A model generated the notes under the pieces. The model was not told the DNA's origin, searched no databases, and saw nothing but the letters and a program-made list of their open reading frames with translations. From JBBSBL01 sp963735885 (GTDB lineage Bacteria > Actinomycetota > Thermoleophilia > Solirubrobacterales > Solirubrobacteraceae), in contig CAVTMP010000007.1 in NCBI GenBank assembly GCA_963735885.1, positions 248,001 through 312,000 of the forward strand: DNA of 64,000 nt. Reading direction: 5' to 3'. The position numbers were made by a program, and so were the translations under genes. Each line of letters opens with the position of its first letter. The stretch's first letter is position 1. Of the stretch, positions 1 to 11,089 are shown in pieces.

Positions 1-1
1 C

Positions 2-742
2 ACCCGCACGCTCGCGACGATGCAGCATCGCCTCCGCGAGCAGGAGCAGGCGCGCCGCACCTTCGTCTCCACCGCCTCCCACGAGCTCCGCACGCCGCTC
101 GCGGCCCTGCGCCTTCAGCTCGGGCTCCTGCGCGAGGAGCTCGACGCCGGCCCGGTCGATCCCGCGGAGGCGCGCGAGCAGGTGATGCACGCGGAGGCCC
201 AGGCGATCCGCCTCTCGGGGCTGGCCGCCGACCTGCTGGACCTCAGCCGGCTCGACGCCGGGGTGCCGCCCCGGCGCGAGCCGACCGCCCTCGCCGAGGT
301 CTGCCGGAGCACCGCCGCCGAGTTCGACGCCTCCCGCCGGCAGGGCGGCGCCCCGGTGGAGGTGCTGGTCGACGGCGAGCGTCCCGCGTGGGGCGACCCG
401 GGCGCCGTGGCCCGGATCGTGCGGATCCTGCTCGACAACGCCCTGCGCTACTCCCCGCCCGAGCGCGCCGTGCGGGTCCTCGTCGGGCCCGGCGCCCGGG
501 TCGCGGTGGAGGACGCCGGCCCGGGCATCGCCCCCGCGCACCGCGAGGAGATCTTCGACCGCTTCCAACGCGGCACCGAGACCAGCGACCGGGCCGGATT
601 CGGCCTCGGGCTGGCGATCGGGCGGGAGCTGGCCCACCGCATGGGCGGTGACCTGGTGCTCGACCACGGCGCCGCACCGACCCGCTTCGTCCTGCGCCTG
701 CAGCCCGTCTCCGCGCCGGGCGACGCCGCCGCCGACCCGTGA
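2..742 (+). CDS. Sensor histidine kinase, C-terminal part (5' truncated by window edge)
   Basis: Inner-membrane two-component sensor kinase; only the cytoplasmic kinase part is present. The frame is open from base 2 and continues upstream of the first ATG at 20, so the true start lies outside the window. Seen: the H-box SHELRTPLAALR (phospho-accepting His about 20 residues after the ATG at 20), the N-box LLDNALRYSP, the G1 box EDAGPGIAP and the G2 box GFGLGLAIG, i.e. HisKA followed by HATPase_c. The response regulator at 861 follows on the same strand and is the likely partner. The input signal cannot be inferred because the sensor domain is missing. Confidence 0.93.
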   Translation, partial: TRTLATMQHRLREQEQARRTFVSTASHELRTPLAALRLQLGLLREELDAGPVDPAEAREQVMHAEAQAIRLSGLAADLLDLSRLDAGVPPRREPTALAEVCRSTAAEFDASRRQGGAPVEVLVDGERPAWGDPGAVARIVRILLDNALRYSPPERAVRVLVGPGARVAVEDAGPGIAPAHREEIFDRFQRGTETSDRAGFGLGLAIGRELAHRMGGDLVLDHGAAPTRFVLRLQPVSAPGDAAADP

Positions 743-818
743 GCGGGGCCGGCCCGGCCCCGGCACCGGCGACCCATGCGAAGCGGCGGCCCGGACCGGG
801 GTCGCCGCTCCGCGGCCG

Positions 819-839
819 TTCTCATCGAGTCCTCATCTG
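819..839 (+). promoter_or_regulatory. Candidate OmpR-type direct repeat upstream of the response regulator
   Basis: Two CTCAT half-sites start 11 bp apart (821 and 832), within TTCTCATCGAG and TCCTCATCTG. One-turn-spaced direct repeats are the usual binding arrangement of OmpR/PhoB-family regulators. The position 22 bp before the regulator start suggests autoregulation. No footprint or second copy supports it here, so this is inference. Confidence 0.35.
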
Positions 840-860
840 CGCCCGCGAAGATGGCGTCCC

Positions 861-1541
861 ATGCGGGTGCTGATCGTCGAGGACGAGGTCAAGATGGCCG
901 GTCTGCTGCGCCGCGGGCTGCGGGCCGAAGGGCTGAGCGCCGACGTCGCCGTGAAGGGCGAGGACGCGCTGTGGATGGCGGGGTCGACCGAGTACGACGT
1001 CGTCGTGCTCGACGTGATGCTCCCCGGGATCGACGGCTTCGAGACGTGCCGGCGGCTGCGCGGCGAGGGCATCTGGTCCCCGGTCCTGATGCTCACCGCG
1101 CGCGACTCGGTGGAGGACCGGGTCGCCGGGCTCGACGGCGGCGCCGACGACTACCTCACCAAGCCGTTCTCGTTCACCGAGCTGCTCGCGCGCCTGCGGG
1201 CGCTCTCCCGCCGCGGCCCGGTCGGCCAGCCGACGGTCCTGCGCCTCGGCGACCTGCAGCTCGACCCGGCCGCCCGCCGGGTCTGGCGGGACGAGGGGGA
1301 CATCGCGCTGTCGGCCAAGGAGTTCTCGCTGCTCGAGGCGTTCATGCGGCGCCCGGGCGAGGTGCTCTCGCGCCTGCAGCTGCTCGAACAGGCGTGGGAC
1401 TACGACTACGAGAACCGCTCGAACGTCGTCGACGTCTACGTGCGCTACCTGCGCGACAAGGTCGATCGGCCCTTCGGGCGCTCGAGCATCGAGACCGTGC
1501 GCGGCGTCGGGTACCGGATGCGGCCGGACGGCGGCGGGTGA
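861..1541 (+). CDS. OmpR/PhoB-family response regulator
   Basis: Cytoplasmic DNA-binding response regulator of 226 aa. The N-terminal receiver domain (about 1-115) shows the acidic pair ED at 7-8, phospho-acceptor Asp51 in VVLDVMLPG, Thr79 and Lys101 in DYLTKPF. The C-terminal winged-helix domain (about 128-222) ends with the typical GVGYRM. The frame is open far upstream, but the ATG at 861 begins exactly at the conserved MRVLIVEDE. It lies 118 bp after the kinase gene, so kinase precedes regulator, the reverse of the commonest order. It converges on holB. Confidence 0.95.
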   Translation: MRVLIVEDEVKMAGLLRRGLRAEGLSADVAVKGEDALWMAGSTEYDVVVLDVMLPGIDGFETCRRLRGEGIWSPVLMLTARDSVEDRVAGLDGGADDYLTKPFSFTELLARLRALSRRGPVGQPTVLRLGDLQLDPAARRVWRDEGDIALSAKEFSLLEAFMRRPGEVLSRLQLLEQAWDYDYENRSNVVDVYVRYLRDKVDRPFGRSSIETVRGVGYRMRPDGGG

Positions 1542-1546
1542 GCGCG

Positions 1547-1572
1547 GGCGGGCGGTTCGTCGTCCGCCTGCC
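1547..1572. terminator. Hairpin in convergent gap, possible bidirectional terminator
   Basis: A 9-bp stem (GGCGGGCGG against CCGCCTGCC, one G-T wobble) with an 8-nt loop lies in the 43-bp gap between the response regulator and holB stop codons. There is no T-tract. The position favours a terminator for both genes. Confidence 0.4.
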
Positions 1573-1584
1573 GACCGTCGCGCG

Positions 1585-2736
1585 TCAGGCGCCGAGCAGC
1601 ACGGCGAGCCGGTAGCCGAGCACCTCGCAGGCCAGCTCCTCGGTGACGTTGAGCTGGAGCCGGCAACGGGTGTCCTCGACGAGCTCCGCGGCCGCGCTCA
1701 GGCGCCGGGGGTCGCGGCCCTCGGCGTCGGCGGCCAGCGCGCCGGTGCGGTCCGCGTTGGCGACGAGCTCCGGCGCGCCCCAGCGGATCGCCGCGAGATC
1801 CAGGTACCAGCGACCGACGAGCGCCAGGGCGAGGTCGAGGGCCGCGGTGCGCTCGCGGCGCTCGGCGCGGCGCACGCGCTCGTTCGTCTCGGTCTCCAGG
1901 CGCCGGTGCTCCTTCTTCGGGGCGAGCTGCTTCGCCTCGTCGAGCCCTTCGCCGGCCCGCTCCCCGGCGCCCCGGGCCCGCGCCTCGGCGGCCTCGAGCA
2001 GCGACCCCCACGGGCGCGTGGACGCCATCGTCCCGTCGAGTGCCGCGCGGGCGAAGCGCTCGCCGCGCTCGCGCAGCGCCGCCCCGTCCGACCCGGCCAG
2101 CCAGGCCGCCTGGCGCGCATCGCCGAGCGCCAGCCGCGCGGCGGCGCGCGCGGTGGTCGGCGCCGTGCCCGTCTCGGTCGCGATCCGCTCCGCGACCTCG
2201 GCGGACGGCCGCGGGTCGAAGCGCACGAGCTGGCAGCGCGAGACGATCGTGGGCAGCACCTCGCCGAGGCGATCGGTGAGCAGGATCAGGTGGACGTAGG
2301 GCGCGGGCTCCTCGAGCGTCTTGAGCATCTTGTTCGCGGCCTGCTCGCCCAGGGTGTCGGCCCGCTCGAGCACGAAGACCCGCCGCGCGGCCTCGAACGG
2401 CGTCCGCGCCGCCGCCGCGACCACCGGCTCCTCGACGTCGCCGACGAGCATCTCGTGCGCGCCGCTCGGCGCCACCCACGTGAGATCGGGATGGGCGTGC
2501 GAGGCGACGCGGGCGCGGGCGCCCGCCGGATCCGGCGCGCCCTCGGCCAGCAGCGCGGCGGCCATCCCGGTGGCCGCGACGCGCTTGCCGGTTCCCGGCG
2601 GTCCGTGGAACAGGTAGGCGTGCGACGGCGCGCCGCCGGGCACGAGGGCCGGGCGGAGCACCGCGCGGGCGTGCGGCTGGCGCTCGAGCAGGGCGTCGAG
2701 GTCCGGAGCGGCTGGTGCGGCGGCGGCGGGCGGCAC
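1585..2736 (-). CDS. holB: DNA polymerase III subunit delta prime
   Basis: Clamp-loader subunit delta prime of the replicative polymerase, about 383 aa. The N-terminal AAA+-like domain carries HGPPGTGKR (P-loop with Arg after the Lys), the ANKMLKTLEEP signature and the SRC motif in TIVSRCQLVRF. The zinc-binding cysteines of the E. coli protein are absent. The open frame runs 77 codons further upstream, but that part overlaps tmk. The GTG at 2736 is preferred because a TATCGT -10-like element lies 9 nt before it. It is divergent from tmk, a gene that is often adjacent to holB in bacteria. Confidence 0.9.
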   Translation of the reverse strand: MPPAAAAPAAPDLDALLERQPHARAVLRPALVPGGAPSHAYLFHGPPGTGKRVAATGMAAALLAEGAPDPAGARARVASHAHPDLTWVAPSGAHEMLVGDVEEPVVAAAARTPFEAARRVFVLERADTLGEQAANKMLKTLEEPAPYVHLILLTDRLGEVLPTIVSRCQLVRFDPRPSAEVAERIATETGTAPTTARAAARLALGDARQAAWLAGSDGAALRERGERFARAALDGTMASTRPWGSLLEAAEARARGAGERAGEGLDEAKQLAPKKEHRRLETETNERVRRAERRERTAALDLALALVGRWYLDLAAIRWGAPELVANADRTGALAADAEGRDPRRLSAAAELVEDTRCRLQLNVTEELACEVLGYRLAVLLGA

Positions 2737-2745
2737 GGGCGGGCC

Positions 2746-2751
2746 ACGATA
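2746..2751 (-). promoter_or_regulatory. -10-like element TATCGT, 9 nt before the holB GTG
   Basis: The spacing would place the transcription start at or within about 2 nt of the GTG, predicting a leaderless mRNA. One of the recurrent TANNNT elements in this window. Confidence 0.5.
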
Positions 2752-2823
2752 GCCCGGAGCCGAGACGCGCGCCGGTGGCACCGCGGCCCCGGATCGCCGT
2801 CGGCCGGACGGGCCGCCCGCCGG

Positions 2824-2829
2824 TAGCAT
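2824..2829 (+). promoter_or_regulatory. -10-like element TAGCAT, 9 nt before the tmk GTG
   Basis: TAGCAT is followed by 9 nt and the GTG of tmk, with no Shine-Dalgarno between. Predicted leaderless start, back-to-back with the holB element. Confidence 0.5.
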
Positions 2830-2838
2830 CGCCGCCCC

Positions 2839-3477
2839 GTGGGAACCCCCGCCCCAGGAACCCCCGGCCGGCTCGTCACGCTCGAGGGAGTCGACGGCGC
2901 GGGGAAGACGACGCTGGCCGCGGCCCTCGCCCACGCGCTCCGCGAGCGCCGCGGTCTCGACGCCCACGTGCTGCGCGAGCCCGGCGGGGTCGAGCTCGCC
3001 GAGCGCGTCCGCGCCGTCGTCAAGGACCCGGGCCTGCGGATCGGCGCGCGCGCCGAGGCCCTGCTCTACGCGGCGGCCCGGGCGCAGCTGGTCGAGGAGG
3101 CGATCCGGCCGCTGCTGGCCGCCGGCCGCTGGGTGCTGCTCGACCGCTACGTCGACTCCTCGCTCGCCTACCAGGGCGCCGCCCGCGGGCTCGGCACCGA
3201 GGCGGTGGCTCAGATCAACGCGTTCGGCACCAACGGGCTCGCGCCCGACCGCACGCTCCTGCTCCGCGTCGACCCGGCCACCGGCCGGGCGCGGCTCGGC
3301 CGCCGCGGCGAGGCGTCCGACCGTCTCGAGCAGGAGGCCGCCGACTTCTTCGCGGCGGTCGCCGGCGCCTACGACGCGCTCGCCGCCGCGGAGCCGGCCC
3401 GCTGGCGCGTCATCGACGCCGGCCGCGCGGCCGAGGACGTGCTCGACGACGCGCTCGCGGCGCTGGAGGACGTGTAG
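2839..3477 (+). CDS. tmk: Thymidylate kinase
   Basis: Cytoplasmic dTMP kinase (dTMP + ATP to dTDP + ADP), 212 aa, the usual length. Seen: P-loop GVDGAGKTT (Lys23), the DR(Y) motif in LLDRYVDSSLAYQG, and the C-terminal lid region with RRGEASDRLEQE. The start is GTG; upstream codons in the frame run through the promoter region. It supplies dTTP precursors, so proximity to holB and nrdJ groups DNA-precursor and replication functions. Confidence 0.95.
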   Translation: MGTPAPGTPGRLVTLEGVDGAGKTTLAAALAHALRERRGLDAHVLREPGGVELAERVRAVVKDPGLRIGARAEALLYAAARAQLVEEAIRPLLAAGRWVLLDRYVDSSLAYQGAARGLGTEAVAQINAFGTNGLAPDRTLLLRVDPATGRARLGRRGEASDRLEQEAADFFAAVAGAYDALAAAEPARWRVIDAGRAAEDVLDDALAALEDV

Positions 3478-3478
3478 G

Positions 3479-3494
3479 GGCGCGCCGACGCGCC
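3479..3494. terminator. Short GC hairpin between convergent tmk and galE
   Basis: GGCGCG-CCGA-CGCGCC forms a perfect 6-bp stem just after the tmk stop, in the 39-bp gap to the galE stop. No T-tract, so a weak candidate. Confidence 0.3.
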
Positions 3495-3516
3495 GCGGTG
3501 CCGACCCGCCGCGACC

Positions 3517-4497
3517 TCAGCTCCCGTACCCGTCCGGGTGCGCCTGCGCGAAGGCCCAGGCGTCGCCGATCATGTCGGCGAGCGCGGGCTTCCGCGCCTC
3601 CCAGCCCAGCTCGGCGCGAATGCGCTCGGAGGCCGCGACGAGTCGCGGCGGGTCGCCGGGGCGCCGCGGCGCCTCCTCGACCGGGATGTCGATCCCGGTC
3701 ACCGCCTTCGCCGCGTCGACCACCTCGCGCACCGAGAACCCCTGGCCGTTGCCGAGGTTGAGGATCGCGTGCTCGCCCCCTCGCGCGCGCTCGAGCGCGA
3801 GGAGGTGGGCGGCGGCGAGATCCTCGATGTGGATGTAGTCGCGGATCGCGGTGCCGTCCGGCGTCGGGTAGTCGGTGCCGAAGATCTTGACCGCCGGGAT
3901 GCGCCCGGTCGCGGCGCGCAGGACGTTCGGGATGAGGTGGGTCTCGGGGTCGTGATCCTCGCCGAGATCGCCGCTCGCGCCGGCGACGTTGAAGTAGCGC
4001 AGCGAGACCGCGCCGAGGCCGTGGGCCCGGCACTCGTCGCCGATCATCCGGTCGACCGCGAGCTTCGAGGCCCCGTAGGCGTTGACCGGGCGCTCGGGCG
4101 TGGTCTCGGGGATCGGCACGACCTCCGGCTCGCCGTAGGTCGCGCAGGTCGAGGAGAAGACGAGCCGCCCGACCCCGGCGGCGCGCAGCGCGTCGAGCAG
4201 GTTGAGCGAGCCGACGACGTTCGTGCGGTAGTAGCGCTCGGGATGGGCGACGGACTCCGGCACCAGCGCGAGCGCCGCGAAGTGCAGCGCGCCGTCGAAC
4301 CGGCCGGCGGCGACGTCGGCCGCGAGGCCGCGGGCGTCGAGCAGGTCCCGCTCGACGAACGCCGCGCCGTCCGGCACGGCGGCGCGGTGCCCGCGCGAGA
4401 GATCGTCGACGACCGTGACCTCGTGACCGGCCTCGAGCAGGAGCTTCGTCGTGATCGACCCGATGTAGCCGGCGCCGCCGGTGAGGAGCAGTCGCAT
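3517..4497 (-). CDS. galE: UDP-glucose 4-epimerase
   Basis: NAD-dependent interconversion of UDP-glucose and UDP-galactose, 326 aa. Extended SDR fold: Rossmann motif GGAGYIGS at 7-14, acidic NAD-ribose site VVDDLSRGH, active-site Ser/Thr in FSSTCATYG, and catalytic YxxxK in NAYGASK. The ATG at 4497 starts the conserved MRLLLTGGAGYIGS. A near-match -10 (TACCAC) lies 9 nt upstream. It stands alone, 20 kb from the polysaccharide cluster it could feed with UDP-galactose. Confidence 0.93.
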   Translation of the reverse strand: MRLLLTGGAGYIGSITTKLLLEAGHEVTVVDDLSRGHRAAVPDGAAFVERDLLDARGLAADVAAGRFDGALHFAALALVPESVAHPERYYRTNVVGSLNLLDALRAAGVGRLVFSSTCATYGEPEVVPIPETTPERPVNAYGASKLAVDRMIGDECRAHGLGAVSLRYFNVAGASGDLGEDHDPETHLIPNVLRAATGRIPAVKIFGTDYPTPDGTAIRDYIHIEDLAAAHLLALERARGGEHAILNLGNGQGFSVREVVDAAKAVTGIDIPVEEAPRRPGDPPRLVAASERIRAELGWEARKPALADMIGDAWAFAQAHPDGYGS

Positions 4498-4579
4498 GGG
4501 CGCGGAGTGGTAGCAGGCGGAGGCGTCGGCGCGGGGTCGGAACGCCCACCGGAGGACCGGTGAACGGTCGCCTCGCCGC

Positions 4580-4585
4580 TAGACT
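4580..4585 (+). promoter_or_regulatory. -10-like element TAGACT upstream of nrdJ
   Basis: It matches the window's TANNNT pattern. It would give nrdJ a leader of about 140 nt, unlike the leaderless genes around it. No cobalamin riboswitch or NrdR box was recognised in that leader. Confidence 0.3.
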
Positions 4586-4731
4586 TCGAGGTCCGAGCAG
4601 GCCTTTCTCGCGGCCCTCCGGGCGTCCCCGATTCCGTCCGCCCCGAGCGCAACCATCCGCGGCCCGCGCCGCCATCCCGCCGACGGGCGAGCGGACATCT
4701 GAGAGGCCGGCGAAGAGAGAGGCAGAGGATC

Positions 4732-8748
<4,017 letters not shown>

Positions 8749-8766
8749 GGGCGGGCTCGACGCCCT

Positions 8767-8785
8767 CCGGCGGCGTGACCGCCGG
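8767..8785. terminator. Perfect 7-bp hairpin between convergent nrdJ and DUF4389 gene
   Basis: CCGGCGG-CGTGA-CCGCCGG lies 18 nt after the nrdJ stop, in the 49-bp gap to the convergent stop at 8798. No T-tract. Likely bidirectional terminator. Confidence 0.45.
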
Positions 8786-8797
8786 TCGCCGACCCGC

Positions 8798-9448
8798 CTA
8801 CGGTTGCAGCGAGAACGGCGGGTAGCGGTCCGTCGTGAGCAGGAACGCGTAGGCGGTCACGCGCACCCCCCAGCGTCCGACGCCGACGACGAAGTCGAAC
8901 AGCCCGCGCGGGTAGCGGCCGGTGAAGAGGATCGCGAACCACGCGATCACCACGCACACGAACGCCGCCAGGCTGAGGAACGCCAGGATGACGAGGTGCG
9001 GGATCGCGAGCAGCCACTTCACGAGCGGAAGCCAGCGATTGAGGTCGGTCGGCGCGTCGGGGTAGGCGATGTCCAGGCGCAGCGACTGCTGCTCGTCGGT
9101 CGACGGGTAGCGGTCGTCGAGCAGCGCCGCGTACAGGGTCACCCGCGAGGAGAAGCGCAGCAGCTCGAGGTTCCAGTCGAACCACCAGCGGGGGTACTTC
9201 TCCCGGAAGAGGATCATCAGGAGCGGCCCGGCGAAGAGCAGGCCCCCGGCGCCGACCACGACGGTCGTCGTGTTCGACCCCATGCTCCCCGAGTAGAGCT
9301 GCGTCGAGCCCGACACGGTGCCGAGCACGATCGCGATCGGGATGATCGTGAAGACGCGGAAGAACGTCGTCACGCGGTTCAGCGGGCGGTCGGGGTACTC
9401 GACCCCGAGGGCGGCCGGATAGCCGGGCGTGCCGGTAGCAGCTTCCAT
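8798..9448 (-). CDS. DUF4389 family membrane protein
   Basis: Integral membrane protein of 216 aa, function unknown. The paired blocks PDRPLNRVTTFFRVFTIIP and the later PLVKWLLAIPHLVILAF, plus RYPRGLFDFVVGVGRW and AYAFLLTTDRYPPF, match the repeated pattern of DUF4389 proteins. About four hydrophobic segments are visible (near 25-45, 65-85, 130-160 and 165-190). The ATG at 9448 has GAGGGAA 8-14 nt upstream; an earlier in-frame start at 9514 adds only unconserved residues. It is divergent from the aldehyde dehydrogenase across 204 bp, which holds their promoters. Confidence 0.75.
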   Translation of the reverse strand: MEAATGTPGYPAALGVEYPDRPLNRVTTFFRVFTIIPIAIVLGTVSGSTQLYSGSMGSNTTTVVVGAGGLLFAGPLLMILFREKYPRWWFDWNLELLRFSSRVTLYAALLDDRYPSTDEQQSLRLDIAYPDAPTDLNRWLPLVKWLLAIPHLVILAFLSLAAFVCVVIAWFAILFTGRYPRGLFDFVVGVGRWGVRVTAYAFLLTTDRYPPFSLQP

Positions 9449-9609
9449 CGTGCGTTCCCTCTCGCGTAGTGACGTTTGGTGCCGAACGGCCGCGAGGCCG
9501 GCGCGATGCGGCATCCGGGCTCGCCCGCGTTCGCCGTCAGGCGACTACGGAGCCACCGACCCTCGCCACGGCGGCGGCGCGCCGTCCCGGAGAACCCTAC
9601 CCGACCGTG

Positions 9610-9615
9610 TAGCGT
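9610..9615 (+). promoter_or_regulatory. -10-like element TAGCGT upstream of the aldehyde dehydrogenase
   Basis: Same TAGCNT form as the leaderless promoters, but here 37 nt before the ATG, giving a leader of about 30 nt that carries an AGGAGGAA ribosome site. Confidence 0.4.
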
Positions 9616-9652
9616 CATCGCCCACGCCAAGAGAACGCAGGAGGAACCAGGG

Positions 9653-11089
9653 ATGTCGGTGGCCAGCGAGGTGCAGGTGCGGGACCGGCTCTACGTCGGC
9701 GGCGCGTGGGTCGAGCCGTCCGGGCCGGGGACGATCGACGTGATCGAGAGCGCGAGCGAGGACGTGATCGGTCGCGTGCCGGACGCCGACGCGACCGACG
9801 TCGACCGGGCCGTGACCGCGGCACGCGCCGCGTTCGACGGCTGGGCCGCCACGCCGCTCGAGGAGCGCCTCGACGCCCTGGAGCGGGTCGGCGACGGGAT
9901 CAAGGCGCGCCTGGACACGTTCGCCGAGACCGTCGCGCGCGAGCTCGGCATGCCGCTCGTGCTCGCCGGACCGGTCCAGGTCCGCGGCCCGATCGCGCAG
10001 TTCCGCGGGCAGCGCCGGCTCGCCGCGGAGATCGCGTGGCGGGAGGAGATCGGGAACTCCATCGTCCTGCGCGAGCCGGTCGGCGTGGTCGGCGCGATCA
10101 CGCCGTGGAACTTCCCGCTCCAGCAGATCTCCACGAAGGTCGCGCCGGCCATGGCGGCCGGCTGCACCGTCGTGGTGAAGCCGAGCGAGATGACGCCGCT
10201 CACCGCGTTCCTGCTCGCCGACGTGATCGACGAGGCGGGGCTCCCGGCCGGCGTGTTCAACCTCGTCACCGGCGTCGGGCCGGTGGCCGGCGAGGCGCTC
10301 GCGGCGCACCCCCAGGTCGACGCGATCTCCTTCACGGGCTCCACGCGCGCCGGCCGGCGCGTCAGCGAGCTCGCGGCGCAGACGGTCAAGGGCGTGACCG
10401 TGGAGCTCGGCGGCAAGTCGCCCAACGTCGTCCTCGACGACGCGGACCTCGGCGCCGCCGTGCGGGACGGCGTCGCGAACTGCTTCCTGAACTCCGGCCA
10501 GGTGTGCAGCGCGCTGACCCGGATGCTCGTGCCGCGCGCGCGGCTGGCCGAGGCCGAGGCGCTCGCCGCGCAGGCCGCGGAGGCGACGAAGGTCGGCGAC
10601 CCGTTCGCGGAGGGCACCTACGTCGGCCCGCTCGTCTCCGCCGCCCAGCGCGACCGGGTGCGCGCCTACATCGAGCGCGGCGTGGAGGACGGGGCGAAGC
10701 TGCTGACCGGCGGGCCCGAGGCGCCCGAGGGGCTCGAGCAGGGCTTCTACGTGCGCCCGACCGTGTTCTCCGACGTCGACCCGGACTCGACGATCGCCCA
10801 GGAGGAGATCTTCGGCCCCGTGCTGGCGATCATCCCCTACGACGACGACGACGACGCGGTGCGCATCGCCAACGACACGATCTACGGGCTCTCCGGCGCC
10901 GTCTGGTCGGGCGACGAGGAGCGGGCCATCTCCGTGGCCGCGCGCATCCGCACCGGCCAGATCGCGATCAACGGCGGGAGCTACAACCCGCTCGCCCCGT
11001 TCGGCGGCTTCAAGCAGTCGGGGCACGGCCGCGAGAACGGGCGCTACGGGCTCGAGGAGTACCTGACGGCGAAGGCGCTGCAGCGGTAG
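9653..11089 (+). CDS. NAD(P)-dependent aldehyde dehydrogenase
   Basis: Oxidises an aldehyde to the carboxylate; 478 aa, full length. Seen: TPWNFPLQQI cofactor/substrate motif, catalytic base Glu251 in TVELGGKSPN, nucleophile Cys285 in NSGQVCSALTR, EIFGPVL, and the closing SGHGRENGRYGLEEY. The ATG at 9653 has AGGAGGAA about 9 nt upstream, so the 59 extra upstream codons are rejected. The substrate is not predictable; the sequence resembles broad-range betaine-aldehyde/semialdehyde-type enzymes. Its 3' end overlaps the convergent c-di-GMP gene by 80 nt. Confidence 0.92.
   Translation: MSVASEVQVRDRLYVGGAWVEPSGPGTIDVIESASEDVIGRVPDADATDVDRAVTAARAAFDGWAATPLEERLDALERVGDGIKARLDTFAETVARELGMPLVLAGPVQVRGPIAQFRGQRRLAAEIAWREEIGNSIVLREPVGVVGAITPWNFPLQQISTKVAPAMAAGCTVVVKPSEMTPLTAFLLADVIDEAGLPAGVFNLVTGVGPVAGEALAAHPQVDAISFTGSTRAGRRVSELAAQTVKGVTVELGGKSPNVVLDDADLGAAVRDGVANCFLNSGQVCSALTRMLVPRARLAEAEALAAQAAEATKVGDPFAEGTYVGPLVSAAQRDRVRAYIERGVEDGAKLLTGGPEAPEGLEQGFYVRPTVFSDVDPDSTIAQEEIFGPVLAIIPYDDDDDAVRIANDTIYGLSGAVWSGDEERAISVAARIRTGQIAINGGSYNPLAPFGGFKQSGHGRENGRYGLEEYLTAKALQR

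Noticed and set aside
4586..4731. Cobalamin riboswitch or NrdR box in the nrdJ leader
   Set aside because: The leader is about 140 nt, lacks a recognisable B12-box-like sequence and is shorter than a cobalamin riboswitch. No NrdR-type AT-rich palindrome was seen.
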